A stretch of 64,000 nucleotides of DNA, taken from the NCBI GenBank assembly GCA_963422595.1, contig OY730298.1:930001-994000 (forward strand), read 5' to 3'. Position numbers and translations under genes: made by a program. The notes beneath the pieces were generated by a model. The model saw nothing but the letters and a program-made list of their open reading frames with translations, was not told where the DNA came from and made no database searches. Origin of the DNA: G963422595 sp963422595 (GTDB lineage Bacteria > Pseudomonadota > Gammaproteobacteria > UBA4575). The first letter of the stretch is position 1, and the number at the start of each line of letters is the position of its first letter. Of the stretch, positions 16,675 to 24,193 are shown in pieces.

Positions 16675-19356
16675 TCAACTCTTATACTCCCGAAAAGCGT
16701 TTAACAGATGCCTGAAAGATGCAGGTGAATACTTACGAAACCCCTTCTCATCCACGTACACAAAGTCCCACGTGGCGTTCGGTTGCACCGCATTAACATC
16801 CTCACACCACTGCTTCAAGCGCGCCATTTTCAATGGCACGTCCAGGTCTTCCTGCCCCTTAGTCTCCACCACCACTCGGTTGCCATCCGCCAGCTTCACC
16901 ACAAAGTCCGGATAATAATTGGAAATATCGCCATCGGCGTCCACATAATCCAGCTTAAAATGGACGGCCAGATAGTTCTTGGCATAAGCAGCCACATCCC
17001 CGCATCGCTCCAGAAAGTTGGCAAACTCCAACTCAAAGTGACTGTCCCCGACAATTCGGTTAAAGACGCTTTTCTTTGGCACCAGATATTCCCGATCTTT
17101 AACCACAAATGGACGAGTCTGCCGTAACTTGATAACGTTGCGAATTTCCGCATCACCCTTATCCCCCAACGTCAGACGATTGATCGCCTTTTTGAAGGTT
17201 TCAAGCACGGTTTTAGTAGCCGCCGGTACGGATAGATTTCGCAGCGTATTCACTGATTCCAACTCCACTTCCTGGCCAAACAAATGCTGCTGAATGAACG
17301 TCTTTACCTTGCCATATAAAACGTCATATCCACTTACCAGCCGCAGTTCCCTCATTATAGTCCACACAAAATAGCCGATTACATTGCGATAGTCGGCAAT
17401 TCCCGCGCTGTCCAGAGTGGTGCTATGCGCCACCTCACCCGTAGTAATGTCCTTGAATACGATCTCGCGCTGCTGATCCTCATCAAACTCCTGATATGCT
17501 ACCGCTTGAAAGTTCATCTCCCCGACGTGCAGGCCAGTCAGGTTTTTATATTCCCGATACACGCGCGGCGTCAGCAGCGGAATTTCAACATCCAGCGCAT
17601 CGATATCCTTATGCGCATTTTCATGATCGACCGCAATCACCATCGGCGCCTTTGGCCCGCTACCTTCCCCCATGGCCTTACGCTCCAGCACCACCCCTTC
17701 CGCGTTGATGGATTCCACAAAGTCCATAAAGGCGTCAGTGCCGACCACGCTCACGTATTCTTCGATATTGCTCACATACATCTTGCGCAATCCTCTCCCG
17801 AGTGTCTGCTCGGGCAGGATATTGCTGGTGGCCGAATACGCGCGCAGCCCGACAATAGTGGTAACGTTGCGCACGTCCCAGCCCTCCTTAAGCATCAATA
17901 CCGACACGATCGCCTTATAAGGATTCGCCGCTGCGTCAATCCCGTTAGCCTGCTTGCGGAGTTCCTCAAGCTCCCCTTTTTTCTTACCGGAAGACGCCTC
18001 AGAAACCTCCCCATTTTGCTTAGTGTGAATCGTCAATACACTATTTTCCAGATCCGGGTAACGACTTTGCAGATACTCGGCCACCTCATCACAGTTTCTG
18101 GTGTCGTCGGTCATCACAAACAAAATAGCCTTATTGCCGAGCTTCTCATGCTCCAGGTACGCCTTACGCCATTCGATGACACCCAAATTGAGGTAATCAG
18201 CGTACTTCTCGGTAAATTTCGCGCTCCGTCTCTCCTGCAACTTCTCCTGACTGGGCGCATCCGGCAACACCGGATGCTTCACCACGTTCTGCGAAATAGC
18301 TTCCACCAGTGGATAATCCGCCACCGTCTGCACGAATATCGCGCCATTATTGTGTTTTGGTGTGGCAGTTACGTCCACCTGTAAGCTCAACGAACCGCCC
18401 TTTTGCAGCATACGGTTATGGATGTCCTCAATGGATTTGAACCAGGCAAGCCTCGCGTCATGAATATGATGTGCCTCATCATTGAATATCATCAACTCAT
18501 CAACGTCGCGCACGATCATGCCCAGATCAGCTCTAGCATCCGTGGTCGCGCCGCTGGGTCGCTCCCCCAGAAAATAATCCATCGTATTCTCATCATCGGG
18601 AGACGGTGACACCTCCTCACCACAATAGACGCGGTGGATGTTGGTCAGAAAGATATTGCCTGTAGACCGAACCACCCGTACCTTATCCTGTACGTGCAGC
18701 GTCAATTGAAAATCATCCCGCCAATTACGTCCTGCATAACCGTTGTCAGGTAATACCGGGTCATTAAAGAAAATCCGTAAACCCTGAAAATCCTTATAGA
18801 TACGATCCAACACGATAATGTTCGGTGCGATCACCAGAAAATTACGCGACAACTCCGAGTGCGGTTCGTAGAGCTTATGAAAGAAACCCCACGCCAGCAC
18901 CAAACTTATCACCTTGGTTTTGCCAGTGCCGGTAGCCATCTTGATAACGTAACGCCGCCAGGTTTCATCAAACATATTAGCCGAGACCAAACCGCTACGG
19001 TCAAAGCGCATCAAGTCATATTTGTCCTTCGCCGCCACCACGTCATAGAGATAAATGATGGTCTCCACCGCCTCGCGCTGGGCGAAGTAATACTGAAACT
19101 CTGCCGCACTGTCATCAGCCTGCGGCAGCAGATGCGGCTTTCCAAACCACCAGTCCAAAAGACTTTTGCTGGTATCACTCGCTCCCGCGTAGCCGTTATT
19201 CCGAAACTCCATGACCCGACGCCGCAGTTCAGACACCAGCGGCGGCATTAGTTTATCCATGGTTTGCTCACGCAGTGCCTCATCGGCGGGAAACCAGCGC
19301 ACCTCCGGGTCAGCAACGGCGTGTGGATTGCTGGGGAAGTCGGGGTGCAGTGCCAT
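16675..19356 (-). CDS. res: Type III restriction enzyme Res subunit (DEAD/DEAH helicase-nuclease)
   Basis: Restriction subunit of a type III system, 893 residues. The Walker A motif TGTGKT is at residues 142-147, the helicase DEAH box at 293-296 (NDEAHHIHD) and motif III in TATPKH. Later helicase motifs include the block ending EQTLGRGLRKMY. A C-terminal PD-(D/E)xK nuclease is visible as YYPDFVVKL and VVVETKGQ. It is the last gene of a minus-strand run and starts only five bases after the preceding PIN gene. Its partner mod is 4.8 kb upstream with other genes in between. A second, truncated copy of its N-terminus occurs at 23070-23165. It appears intact. Confidence 0.93.
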   Translation of the reverse strand: MALHPDFPSNPHAVADPEVRWFPADEALREQTMDKLMPPLVSELRRRVMEFRNNGYAGASDTSKSLLDWWFGKPHLLPQADDSAAEFQYYFAQREAVETIIYLYDVVAAKDKYDLMRFDRSGLVSANMFDETWRRYVIKMATGTGKTKVISLVLAWGFFHKLYEPHSELSRNFLVIAPNIIVLDRIYKDFQGLRIFFNDPVLPDNGYAGRNWRDDFQLTLHVQDKVRVVRSTGNIFLTNIHRVYCGEEVSPSPDDENTMDYFLGERPSGATTDARADLGMIVRDVDELMIFNDEAHHIHDARLAWFKSIEDIHNRMLQKGGSLSLQVDVTATPKHNNGAIFVQTVADYPLVEAISQNVVKHPVLPDAPSQEKLQERRSAKFTEKYADYLNLGVIEWRKAYLEHEKLGNKAILFVMTDDTRNCDEVAEYLQSRYPDLENSVLTIHTKQNGEVSEASSGKKKGELEELRKQANGIDAAANPYKAIVSVLMLKEGWDVRNVTTIVGLRAYSATSNILPEQTLGRGLRKMYVSNIEEYVSVVGTDAFMDFVESINAEGVVLERKAMGEGSGPKAPMVIAVDHENAHKDIDALDVEIPLLTPRVYREYKNLTGLHVGEMNFQAVAYQEFDEDQQREIVFKDITTGEVAHSTTLDSAGIADYRNVIGYFVWTIMRELRLVSGYDVLYGKVKTFIQQHLFGQEVELESVNTLRNLSVPAATKTVLETFKKAINRLTLGDKGDAEIRNVIKLRQTRPFVVKDREYLVPKKSVFNRIVGDSHFELEFANFLERCGDVAAYAKNYLAVHFKLDYVDADGDISNYYPDFVVKLADGNRVVVETKGQEDLDVPLKMARLKQWCEDVNAVQPNATWDFVYVDEKGFRKYSPASFRHLLNAFREYKS

Positions 19357-19361
19357 TTATT

Positions 19362-19787
19362 TTAAGGGCAGGTGTCAGGTCTTAATAGGTGCTTATGACG
19401 TCGATCTTGATACACCTTGCCCCCTTTGACTAATTTGCAGTTTGTAAAATCTTGATGTAAGTCCTGATCATTTGACACCAGTAGCTTTACGTTTGCGACC
19501 CTTGCCAGAGCAATAATATGCCCATCGTTGGAACTGAGACGTCCCTGCAATCTTTGTTCTTCTTCATTCACTTTATTTGTATCTGCCATTTTCATTTTGC
19601 CCGCACGCCTCCATTCCGTTAGCTGCCGCTCTAGTGGATCTACTGCTTGCCATTCGTGCCCGAATTTTTCCGTTGGCGCATACACCAGTTTTCCGTTTTT
19701 TTCCAACCATTTTTTGACCGGTTGCATATCCTTATTGTCTTTATTGAGAAAATCGCCATATTTATTGGCATCAAGAATCAAACACAT
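19362..19787 (-). CDS. PIN-like domain ribonuclease candidate
   Basis: 141-residue protein with a PIN-like pattern of acidic residues: Asp6 in LILDAN, Asp88 in SSNDGHIIALA, and Asp107/Asp109 in SNDQDL. PIN proteins are metal-dependent ribonucleases, often toxins or effectors. It starts three bases after the AAA ATPase stop, so the two are almost certainly co-translated, and res follows within five bases. The pairing suggests a two-gene ATPase sensor plus nuclease effector unit. The exact family was not identified and activity is inferred from the motif pattern. Confidence 0.72.
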   Translation of the reverse strand: MCLILDANKYGDFLNKDNKDMQPVKKWLEKNGKLVYAPTEKFGHEWQAVDPLERQLTEWRRAGKMKMADTNKVNEEEQRLQGRLSSNDGHIIALARVANVKLLVSNDQDLHQDFTNCKLVKGGKVYQDRRHKHLLRPDTCP

Positions 19788-19790
19788 CGC

Positions 19791-21131
19791 TTATTCTTCA
19801 AACAAGCCGAGAAATTTATCCGACTCTCTAAGAAAGAAATCGCGGTAGCCCTGGGGAACCCCGATCATATTCGCCTGACTGTCAAAGCCAATATTATGCG
19901 TCTTCACTCTGTTGCCATCCGGCTCAAAATAAATCAGCGAAACGTCTTCCGGTTTTATCCTGCCTTTCATGATCTCTATGCGTGCCCGGTCAATCATGTA
20001 ATCGCTGTGGGTCTCAATAACAAATGAATTTTGCCATTCCTGCCCCCGGGTCATCTCAGCCAGCAGGGAAGTCAATTCTGCCTGCCCCCTGGGATGCAGG
20101 TGGACTTCTGGCTGTTGCAATAAAAATCCAGTTTTTTTCCGCAACATGATGCGCACCAGAATAGGCAAAATCTGACTGACGCCGTAACCCACGTCAACCA
20201 GATTAGTCTTGTGTCCCCCGACCTTAATCTGCAATTGAAAAGGATCACTTCTGGAACGACCCAGCCGTCTGGTCACGATATCGGCAAACAAACCGGAGGC
20301 CTTGCCAAATTCCAGTAACTTTTGCTTCAACGTCTCCCATTTTTTCTTGTCTGATACGCTCAAATTCATCAGCGCTATCGGGATTTCGCTGCCTTCCGGC
20401 GTCTCTGTTTCCGTCAGGGGTTCGTAGGTGCGTTTGGGTTTGGAGCGCACCGGGGCGATGCTAACCATATTATTCCGATACCGACCAAATGACCCTGTCA
20501 ATTCTCTGGAAAAGAAGTCATCTTCAGCTTTATGGTTATGCGAGTCGATCAGGCGCAAGCATTCTTCTTCGACTTCATTCAGTGTATCCGATATACGATT
20601 TAATGCGGTTCGTAATCCACCCAGATCAAACCAATGCCAGCGAAACGAGAACCTGTTAACTGAAATATGAAATTCATTCTTCCGGCGGCCTCTTTTGATT
20701 GTAAAGTCACTTTTAGTATTATCCTCGCGCCGGGAAAAAACAATTTCACCCTTCTCCGAAGGCCATCTCACTTTACATACAACTGGTTCGGTTCCTTTTT
20801 CTTTCTCTGTTAAGCACAGAAAAAATTTTGCTTGCCCATCCTCTTTTTTACCTTCTCTTCCGAAATCTATCCCCAGTTGGAACTCGGTTTTTAATGGCCT
20901 TGATCTCCTGACGATATCGGCAAAGGTTCCCATTTGGTAGGGCCCTGAATTGAAATTTATGTAAGGATAACCTGGGCGCAGGAAATTGCTGAACGCCTGA
21001 AGACAGCCCAGCATGGTTGATTTCCCGGTGCTGTTCTCGCCTACCAGAAATGTCAACGGACGGATATTGAATTCATGCTCGCCGTCAAAACAGCGCACGT
21101 CCTTTATATAGAACTTACTGACTGGGTTCAT
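19791..21131 (-). CDS. AAA ATPase of the RecF/OLD-like (DUF3696-type) group
   Basis: 446-residue ABC-type ATPase without a transmembrane part. Walker A GENSTGKST is at residues 31-39. The signature region VDVGYGVSQILP, the Walker B-like LLQQPEVHLHP and the switch histidine in IETHSD follow. Such proteins act as the sensor or motor in several anti-phage systems together with a nuclease. Here the partner would be the PIN protein immediately downstream. The ATG overlaps the stop of a Mod C-terminal remnant (ATGA), and its Shine-Dalgarno GGAG (21140-21143) lies inside that remnant. The assignment to DUF3696 rests on architecture. It is intact. Confidence 0.82.
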   Translation of the reverse strand: MNPVSKFYIKDVRCFDGEHEFNIRPLTFLVGENSTGKSTMLGCLQAFSNFLRPGYPYINFNSGPYQMGTFADIVRRSRPLKTEFQLGIDFGREGKKEDGQAKFFLCLTEKEKGTEPVVCKVRWPSEKGEIVFSRREDNTKSDFTIKRGRRKNEFHISVNRFSFRWHWFDLGGLRTALNRISDTLNEVEEECLRLIDSHNHKAEDDFFSRELTGSFGRYRNNMVSIAPVRSKPKRTYEPLTETETPEGSEIPIALMNLSVSDKKKWETLKQKLLEFGKASGLFADIVTRRLGRSRSDPFQLQIKVGGHKTNLVDVGYGVSQILPILVRIMLRKKTGFLLQQPEVHLHPRGQAELTSLLAEMTRGQEWQNSFVIETHSDYMIDRARIEIMKGRIKPEDVSLIYFEPDGNRVKTHNIGFDSQANMIGVPQGYRDFFLRESDKFLGLFEE

Positions 21132-21328
21132 ACTGTTATCTCCACAATCACCGTCGTATCATTGCCGAAAATATCCACCACCTTCACGGCCAGCACAGCT
21201 ACGTCAGGTACTGTCATGTCGTTGATCTTGCGCTCCCCATGTGCTGTAGAGATAGATGCCAGGCATTTGGGCAAACGGTGAGAATAGCGCGGGTAATGAC
21301 AACTACCATTAAAATTCCCATTGCTCAT
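21128..21328 (-). pseudogene. Remnant of a type III Mod C-terminus (ghost tail)
   Basis: A 66-codon open stretch whose last part reads LAVKVVDIFGNDTTVIVEITV-stop. Twelve residues, AVKVVDIFGNDT, are identical to the end of the intact Mod, and the DNA is identical over 33 bases (21155-21187 versus 24217-24249). The stretch before it (HGERKINDM, VPDVAV) looks like the preceding part of a related methylase, but no methylase body is present. Its TGA overlaps the ATG of the AAA ATPase, and it supplies that gene's Shine-Dalgarno. It begins inside the end of the upstream PIN gene. It is interpreted as the relic of a second mod gene. Confidence 0.7.
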
Positions 21329-21813
21329 GCTCCATAAATCCTTCCAGGCTAACCCAATCAACCTTGAAACGCCTATCCGCGCAAACATTTGGAATTTTTG
21401 CGGCATTCGGACTGTATTTCTCGGTTGTCACCACGCACCCATCTTTCAAGCACTTGGCTCGTGCAATAACAAATGGATCAGCAACTGGTTTTCCTTCCAA
21501 TCTGTTTTTCTTGCTAATCATTGTCTGAAAGTGTGAGACACTGAAAATCTCCTTAACAACGTCAAGTTCTTCCTTAGCTGGCTTTACGAAAACTTGTTGC
21601 CGATGTGATCTGCACCATTGTGCCAAATCGTCCCCGTGTCCCTGTAATTCCTGAAAGACTTCCCGTGTTGAAGTAATTCGACTGACAGTAATCATTGCAT
21701 CAAAGCGTTCCCACAGAGAGGGAAACCGCTGACGGTAGTAAGGGAAACCGCTGACGGTAGTAGTGGCGAAAAAGATCAATAAAAGGGCCGCTATCAAAAA
21801 CATAGACCTTCAT
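21309..21813 (-). pseudogene. DUF4411-type PIN toxin, frameshifted by a 22-bp tandem duplication
   Basis: The ATG at 21813 overlaps the stop of the XRE-ImmA gene (ATGA) and starts MKVYVFDSGPFIDLF, with the first PIN aspartate at residue 7. After residue 24 an exact 22-bp duplication (21719-21762) shifts the frame, and translation ends at 37 residues. Removing one copy restores a continuous ~160-residue protein with the block FPSLWERFDAMI, the acidic site around VADPFVIARAK, and the C-terminal IPNVC motif typical of DUF4411. A later in-frame alternative start would lack the N-terminal catalytic aspartate. The gene is therefore off as sequenced. Confidence 0.82.
21719..21762. repeat. Exact 22-bp tandem duplication inside the PIN toxin gene
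   Basis: Two identical head-to-tail copies, 21719-21740 and 21741-21762, with no mismatches. Because 22 is not a multiple of three, it causes the frameshift in the DUF4411 PIN gene. Loss of one copy by slippage would restore the gene. Confidence 0.9.
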
Positions 21814-22997
21814 GTAATTGTCGTCCCTTGCCTGAACAGCCATTCCTCCAGTGAAGACACGTTATTCACTTTTTCTCCCAGGTAGTCGGCAGCTTGTGCG
21901 ACTGAAATTCGTCCCTGGTGGTAGTGACTGAAAACGGTTTCAATGTAGCGTTCACCAAGATATACCCCTTTAGTCGAATAGTAATTACCACCCCCTTTCA
22001 TATTCCCACCAGCGTTGGCTGGGTCATCCAACCACTGCTGTACCTTCTCTTGATAATACTGACTGTTCACTCGTCTCTGGTCGCGCAGTCGTCGCAGGAT
22101 GGTCTCTCGACTCACACAGTACAGATTCGCCCACTCTGAAATAGCATAATCATTAATGACAGCATCTGTCGTGCGCGTTGTGAAATCTAAATCAGGCACC
22201 AGAAATGCAGAGGCGAATTGATTACAAAGCACTTCTATGCGCTTGTTGTTACCGCTCAAACCCTCAATGTAATCATCCCTTCTGGTGTCTATCCCACCAG
22301 TGCGCATCAAAAGATGTGATAACTCATGGAACAAGGTAAAAACCTGTCGGGACTTCGCATTGTTATTATTTACGTAGATTATCGGGAAGTGTTCGTCATA
22401 CAAGCAAAAGCCGGAAAAGGGACTCTCTCCCATGCCGCGAGGACGAAAAGAATTTTTGAATACAAAAACACCACATTCTTCCAAAGCTGTTCGCCAGCCT
22501 TGAAAGGCCTTATCTGTGCTATCCCACCTTTGTTGTTCAGCAAGCTCAATACCCAGATAGGTGCGCACTTCTTTTGCCATTTCGGCAACCTCAACGGAAG
22601 GCGAGAAATTCAGATCAAGCAATATGTTGCGGCTTGCCGGATTTACCCCACCATGCAGTTCAGAAAGATTCAACTGCAACACCTTAGCGAACCGACGCAG
22701 ATAAAGCACTCGTGGGGGGATGTTTTGTCGTTCACTCTCGGGCAAGGTGCGGAAGGACTGCTTGATAGGGTCTTCTACAGGCACCTCGCTAAAAAAGAAT
22801 AGTGCTAACGGGCGTTTATAAATCTTATACGCCAAATTTTCCAACTGGACATAGGTTGGAGAGGCTACACCGTGCTCCCAAGCCTCAATATCCGAAGGTT
22901 CTTTATGCATACGTGCCGCCACTTCGTCTAACTGAAGGTTCAGGCTATTGCGCGCCCAACGCAATATTTCAGGATTGATGGGAATGGAACTACTCAT
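21810..22997 (-). CDS. XRE-family regulator with ImmA/IrrE metallopeptidase domain
   Basis: 395-residue protein with an N-terminal helix-turn-helix (about residues 8-65) and an ImmA/IrrE zinc peptidase domain whose HELSH motif is at 224-228. Proteins of this build often sit directly upstream of a DUF4411 PIN protein and act as the antitoxin or regulator; here the PIN gene overlaps its stop codon. Its own ATG overlaps the TGA of a Mod-like tail, and its Shine-Dalgarno GGAGG (23005-23009) lies in that tail. It is intact, while its partner is frameshifted. Confidence 0.85.
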   Translation of the reverse strand: MSSSIPINPEILRWARNSLNLQLDEVAARMHKEPSDIEAWEHGVASPTYVQLENLAYKIYKRPLALFFFSEVPVEDPIKQSFRTLPESERQNIPPRVLYLRRFAKVLQLNLSELHGGVNPASRNILLDLNFSPSVEVAEMAKEVRTYLGIELAEQQRWDSTDKAFQGWRTALEECGVFVFKNSFRPRGMGESPFSGFCLYDEHFPIIYVNNNNAKSRQVFTLFHELSHLLMRTGGIDTRRDDYIEGLSGNNKRIEVLCNQFASAFLVPDLDFTTRTTDAVINDYAISEWANLYCVSRETILRRLRDQRRVNSQYYQEKVQQWLDDPANAGGNMKGGGNYYSTKGVYLGERYIETVFSHYHQGRISVAQAADYLGEKVNNVSSLEEWLFRQGTTIT

Positions 22998-23053
22998 GTC
23001 TTCACCTCCACAATCATCATCGTATCATTAGCATTAACGACGCTGGAAAAACC
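22994..23053 (-). pseudogene. Second Mod C-terminal tail remnant
   Basis: Short open stretch ending VVNANDTMMIVEVKT-stop. This matches the pattern VVDIFGNDTTVIVEITV of the other tail with a two-residue gap. At the DNA level, 23006-23029 matches 21140-21163 with two mismatches. The stop TGA overlaps the ATG of the XRE-ImmA gene. No methylase body precedes it; instead a Res N-terminal remnant ends at 23070. Confidence 0.55.
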
Positions 23054-23069
23054 ATTTTCAGTAGTGGAG

Positions 23070-23165
23070 TTATTGTTGGGGTTCATTGGCAGCAAGCCAG
23101 CGAATATCATGGTCAGGTATTGCATGCGTAGAACCGGGAAAATCAGGATTTATGGCTACCGTCAT
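23070..23165 (-). pseudogene. res: Remnant of a Res N-terminus
   Basis: ATG at 23165 followed by 31 codons and TAA. The peptide matches the start of the intact Res: both share PDFP, then HA, D, RW and A-x-E in the same spacing (AINPDFPGSTHAIPD here, ALHPDFPSNPHAVAD in Res). After about 29 residues the similarity stops and a Mod-like tail begins. The remnant start overlaps the end of the 61-residue gene. It shows that a second res gene once began here. Confidence 0.7.
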
Positions 23166-23328
23166 TCTCTATAAAATCTCGTAACTTTTCAGGAGGGACC
23201 CAAATTGGCTTACCATCCTGAAAAATGACCGCGTATTGCCCCAGCCACTGCTTTTTATCCAAGGCTCTGGTTACAGCCTTCTGCAGAGCCTCACAGACCT
23301 GCTGGGAATGTTGCTGTAGCTTTGTCAT
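23143..23328 (-). CDS. Small hypothetical protein of a type III R-M locus (61 aa)
   Basis: ATG overlaps the stop of the zeta-like C-terminal remnant (ATGA), and its 3' end overlaps the start of the Res remnant. The helical N-terminus (QQHSQQVCEALQKAV) is followed by LGQYAVIFQDGKPIWVPPEKL, a short beta-rich part. No function is recognised. The tight overlaps on both sides suggest it was part of an ancestral mod-kinase-small protein-res operon. It could be a small accessory or immunity factor. Confidence 0.6.
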   Translation of the reverse strand: MTKLQQHSQQVCEALQKAVTRALDKKQWLGQYAVIFQDGKPIWVPPEKLRDFIENDGSHKS

Positions 23329-23453
23329 CTGATTGTCCTCAATAACTGATCAAACAGAAGCGGATTTTTGACACTGAGGCCTTTGGCGTCCTGAACGAAT
23401 ATCACCTCGGGTGGTGCCGCCGAGATGCAAGATACCTGTACGAACTTCTTTTC
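23325..23453 (-). pseudogene. C-terminal remnant, probably of the zeta-like kinase
   Basis: An open stretch running from just after the membrane protein's stop (23454) to a TGA overlapping the next ATG. It encodes PPEVIFVQDAKGLSV and LLFDQLLRTIR at the end, a pattern resembling the C-termini of COG4185/zeta-like kinases. The N-terminal half of such a kinase lies at 23960-24193. The two halves are separated by the membrane protein gene, which reads in the same frame as this remnant. The link between the halves is inference. Confidence 0.4.
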
Positions 23454-23864
23454 CTACGGTCTTCCGATCTTTATATTGGGTGGTTGTTGTTTGTTTGGAT
23501 CAATGTACGCCCAAAAAAGGGCAGCGACCCAGCTAAAAACTGTCCATCCCAACAAGTAACACAGAATGAATATAGGGACAGGAGTAGTGTGTTGACGACG
23601 TACAGCTATGAAGAAAGGTAACATAGTCATGGTAACGGTCATTGTAGCAAGTGCTGCAGCCCAAAGAGATATACCAAGAGGATTAACTATATTGTACGTC
23701 TCAGTATTCAACAAGATTCCAACTATCTCTAGAAAACCAAACGATAAGTAAATAATATCTTCGGCATCAATAGCCAACATTACTCCTATCACCATTGCTC
23801 CCCATACTACTATTGCCGCCCCAGCCCATAAAATAAAGATCAATATAATGGCTAATACTTTCAT
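23454..23864 (-). CDS. Membrane protein with superinfection-immunity (Imm) type motif
   Basis: 136-residue protein with four likely membrane segments (about 4-33, 39-55, 63-88 and 97-122). The last segment reads FILCYLLGWTVFSWVAALFW, which resembles the signature of the Imm superinfection immunity family, whose phage T4 member blocks DNA injection by related phages. Its place inside a restriction island fits an anti-phage role. It sits between two apparent pieces of a zeta-like kinase and may be an insertion. Family assignment is from the motif only. Confidence 0.6.
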   Translation of the reverse strand: MKVLAIILIFILWAGAAIVVWGAMVIGVMLAIDAEDIIYLSFGFLEIVGILLNTETYNIVNPLGISLWAAALATMTVTMTMLPFFIAVRRQHTTPVPIFILCYLLGWTVFSWVAALFWAYIDPNKQQPPNIKIGRP

Positions 23865-23959
23865 CTATTTCTCCACGCTAACAACCATACTATCAAGTCA
23901 AGCTCTAGGTAAATAAATTATTGTCTTCATGTTTGGGCCTGCGGTCGAGGATCGGCTTC

Positions 23960-24193
23960 CTAAGGTAAAGATGACCCAGCGACATGATATGGGAACCCTG
24001 GCATATCTCCTTGTAATAAACGGCTTGCCGCCAACCACTCCCGCTGCGGTGCTAAGGGTGACAGACCCCCAGCAATCAAATCTGCATTGACGAAGTTATG
24101 GCAATGGGCATATTCCGGCAGGTAGCTGATCGCAAAGGTCATCTTTCCTGCACCATGTGGCACAGCAATAATGCGACAAACCGATTCACTCAC
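23960..24193 (-). pseudogene. Zeta-toxin-like kinase (COG4185 type), truncated N-terminus
   Basis: GTG at 24193 overlaps the mod stop codon (GTGTGA). The first ~57 residues match the N-terminus of zeta-like AAA/kinase proteins: VPHGAGKMTFA at the P-loop, then NFVNADLIAGGLSPLAP and the AASRL block. The usual P-loop is GPNGAGKTT, so both the glycine-proline start and the Thr following Lys are altered. Homology ends at about residue 58 and the frame stops after 77 codons, whereas the family is near 190 residues. It is judged a non-functional fragment. Confidence 0.65.

Noticed and set aside
17425..18384. Long plus-strand open frame (319 codons) opposite res
   Set aside because: It lies wholly antisense to a well-supported helicase gene, has no recognisable motif or ribosome site, and is explained by codon bias of the res strand.
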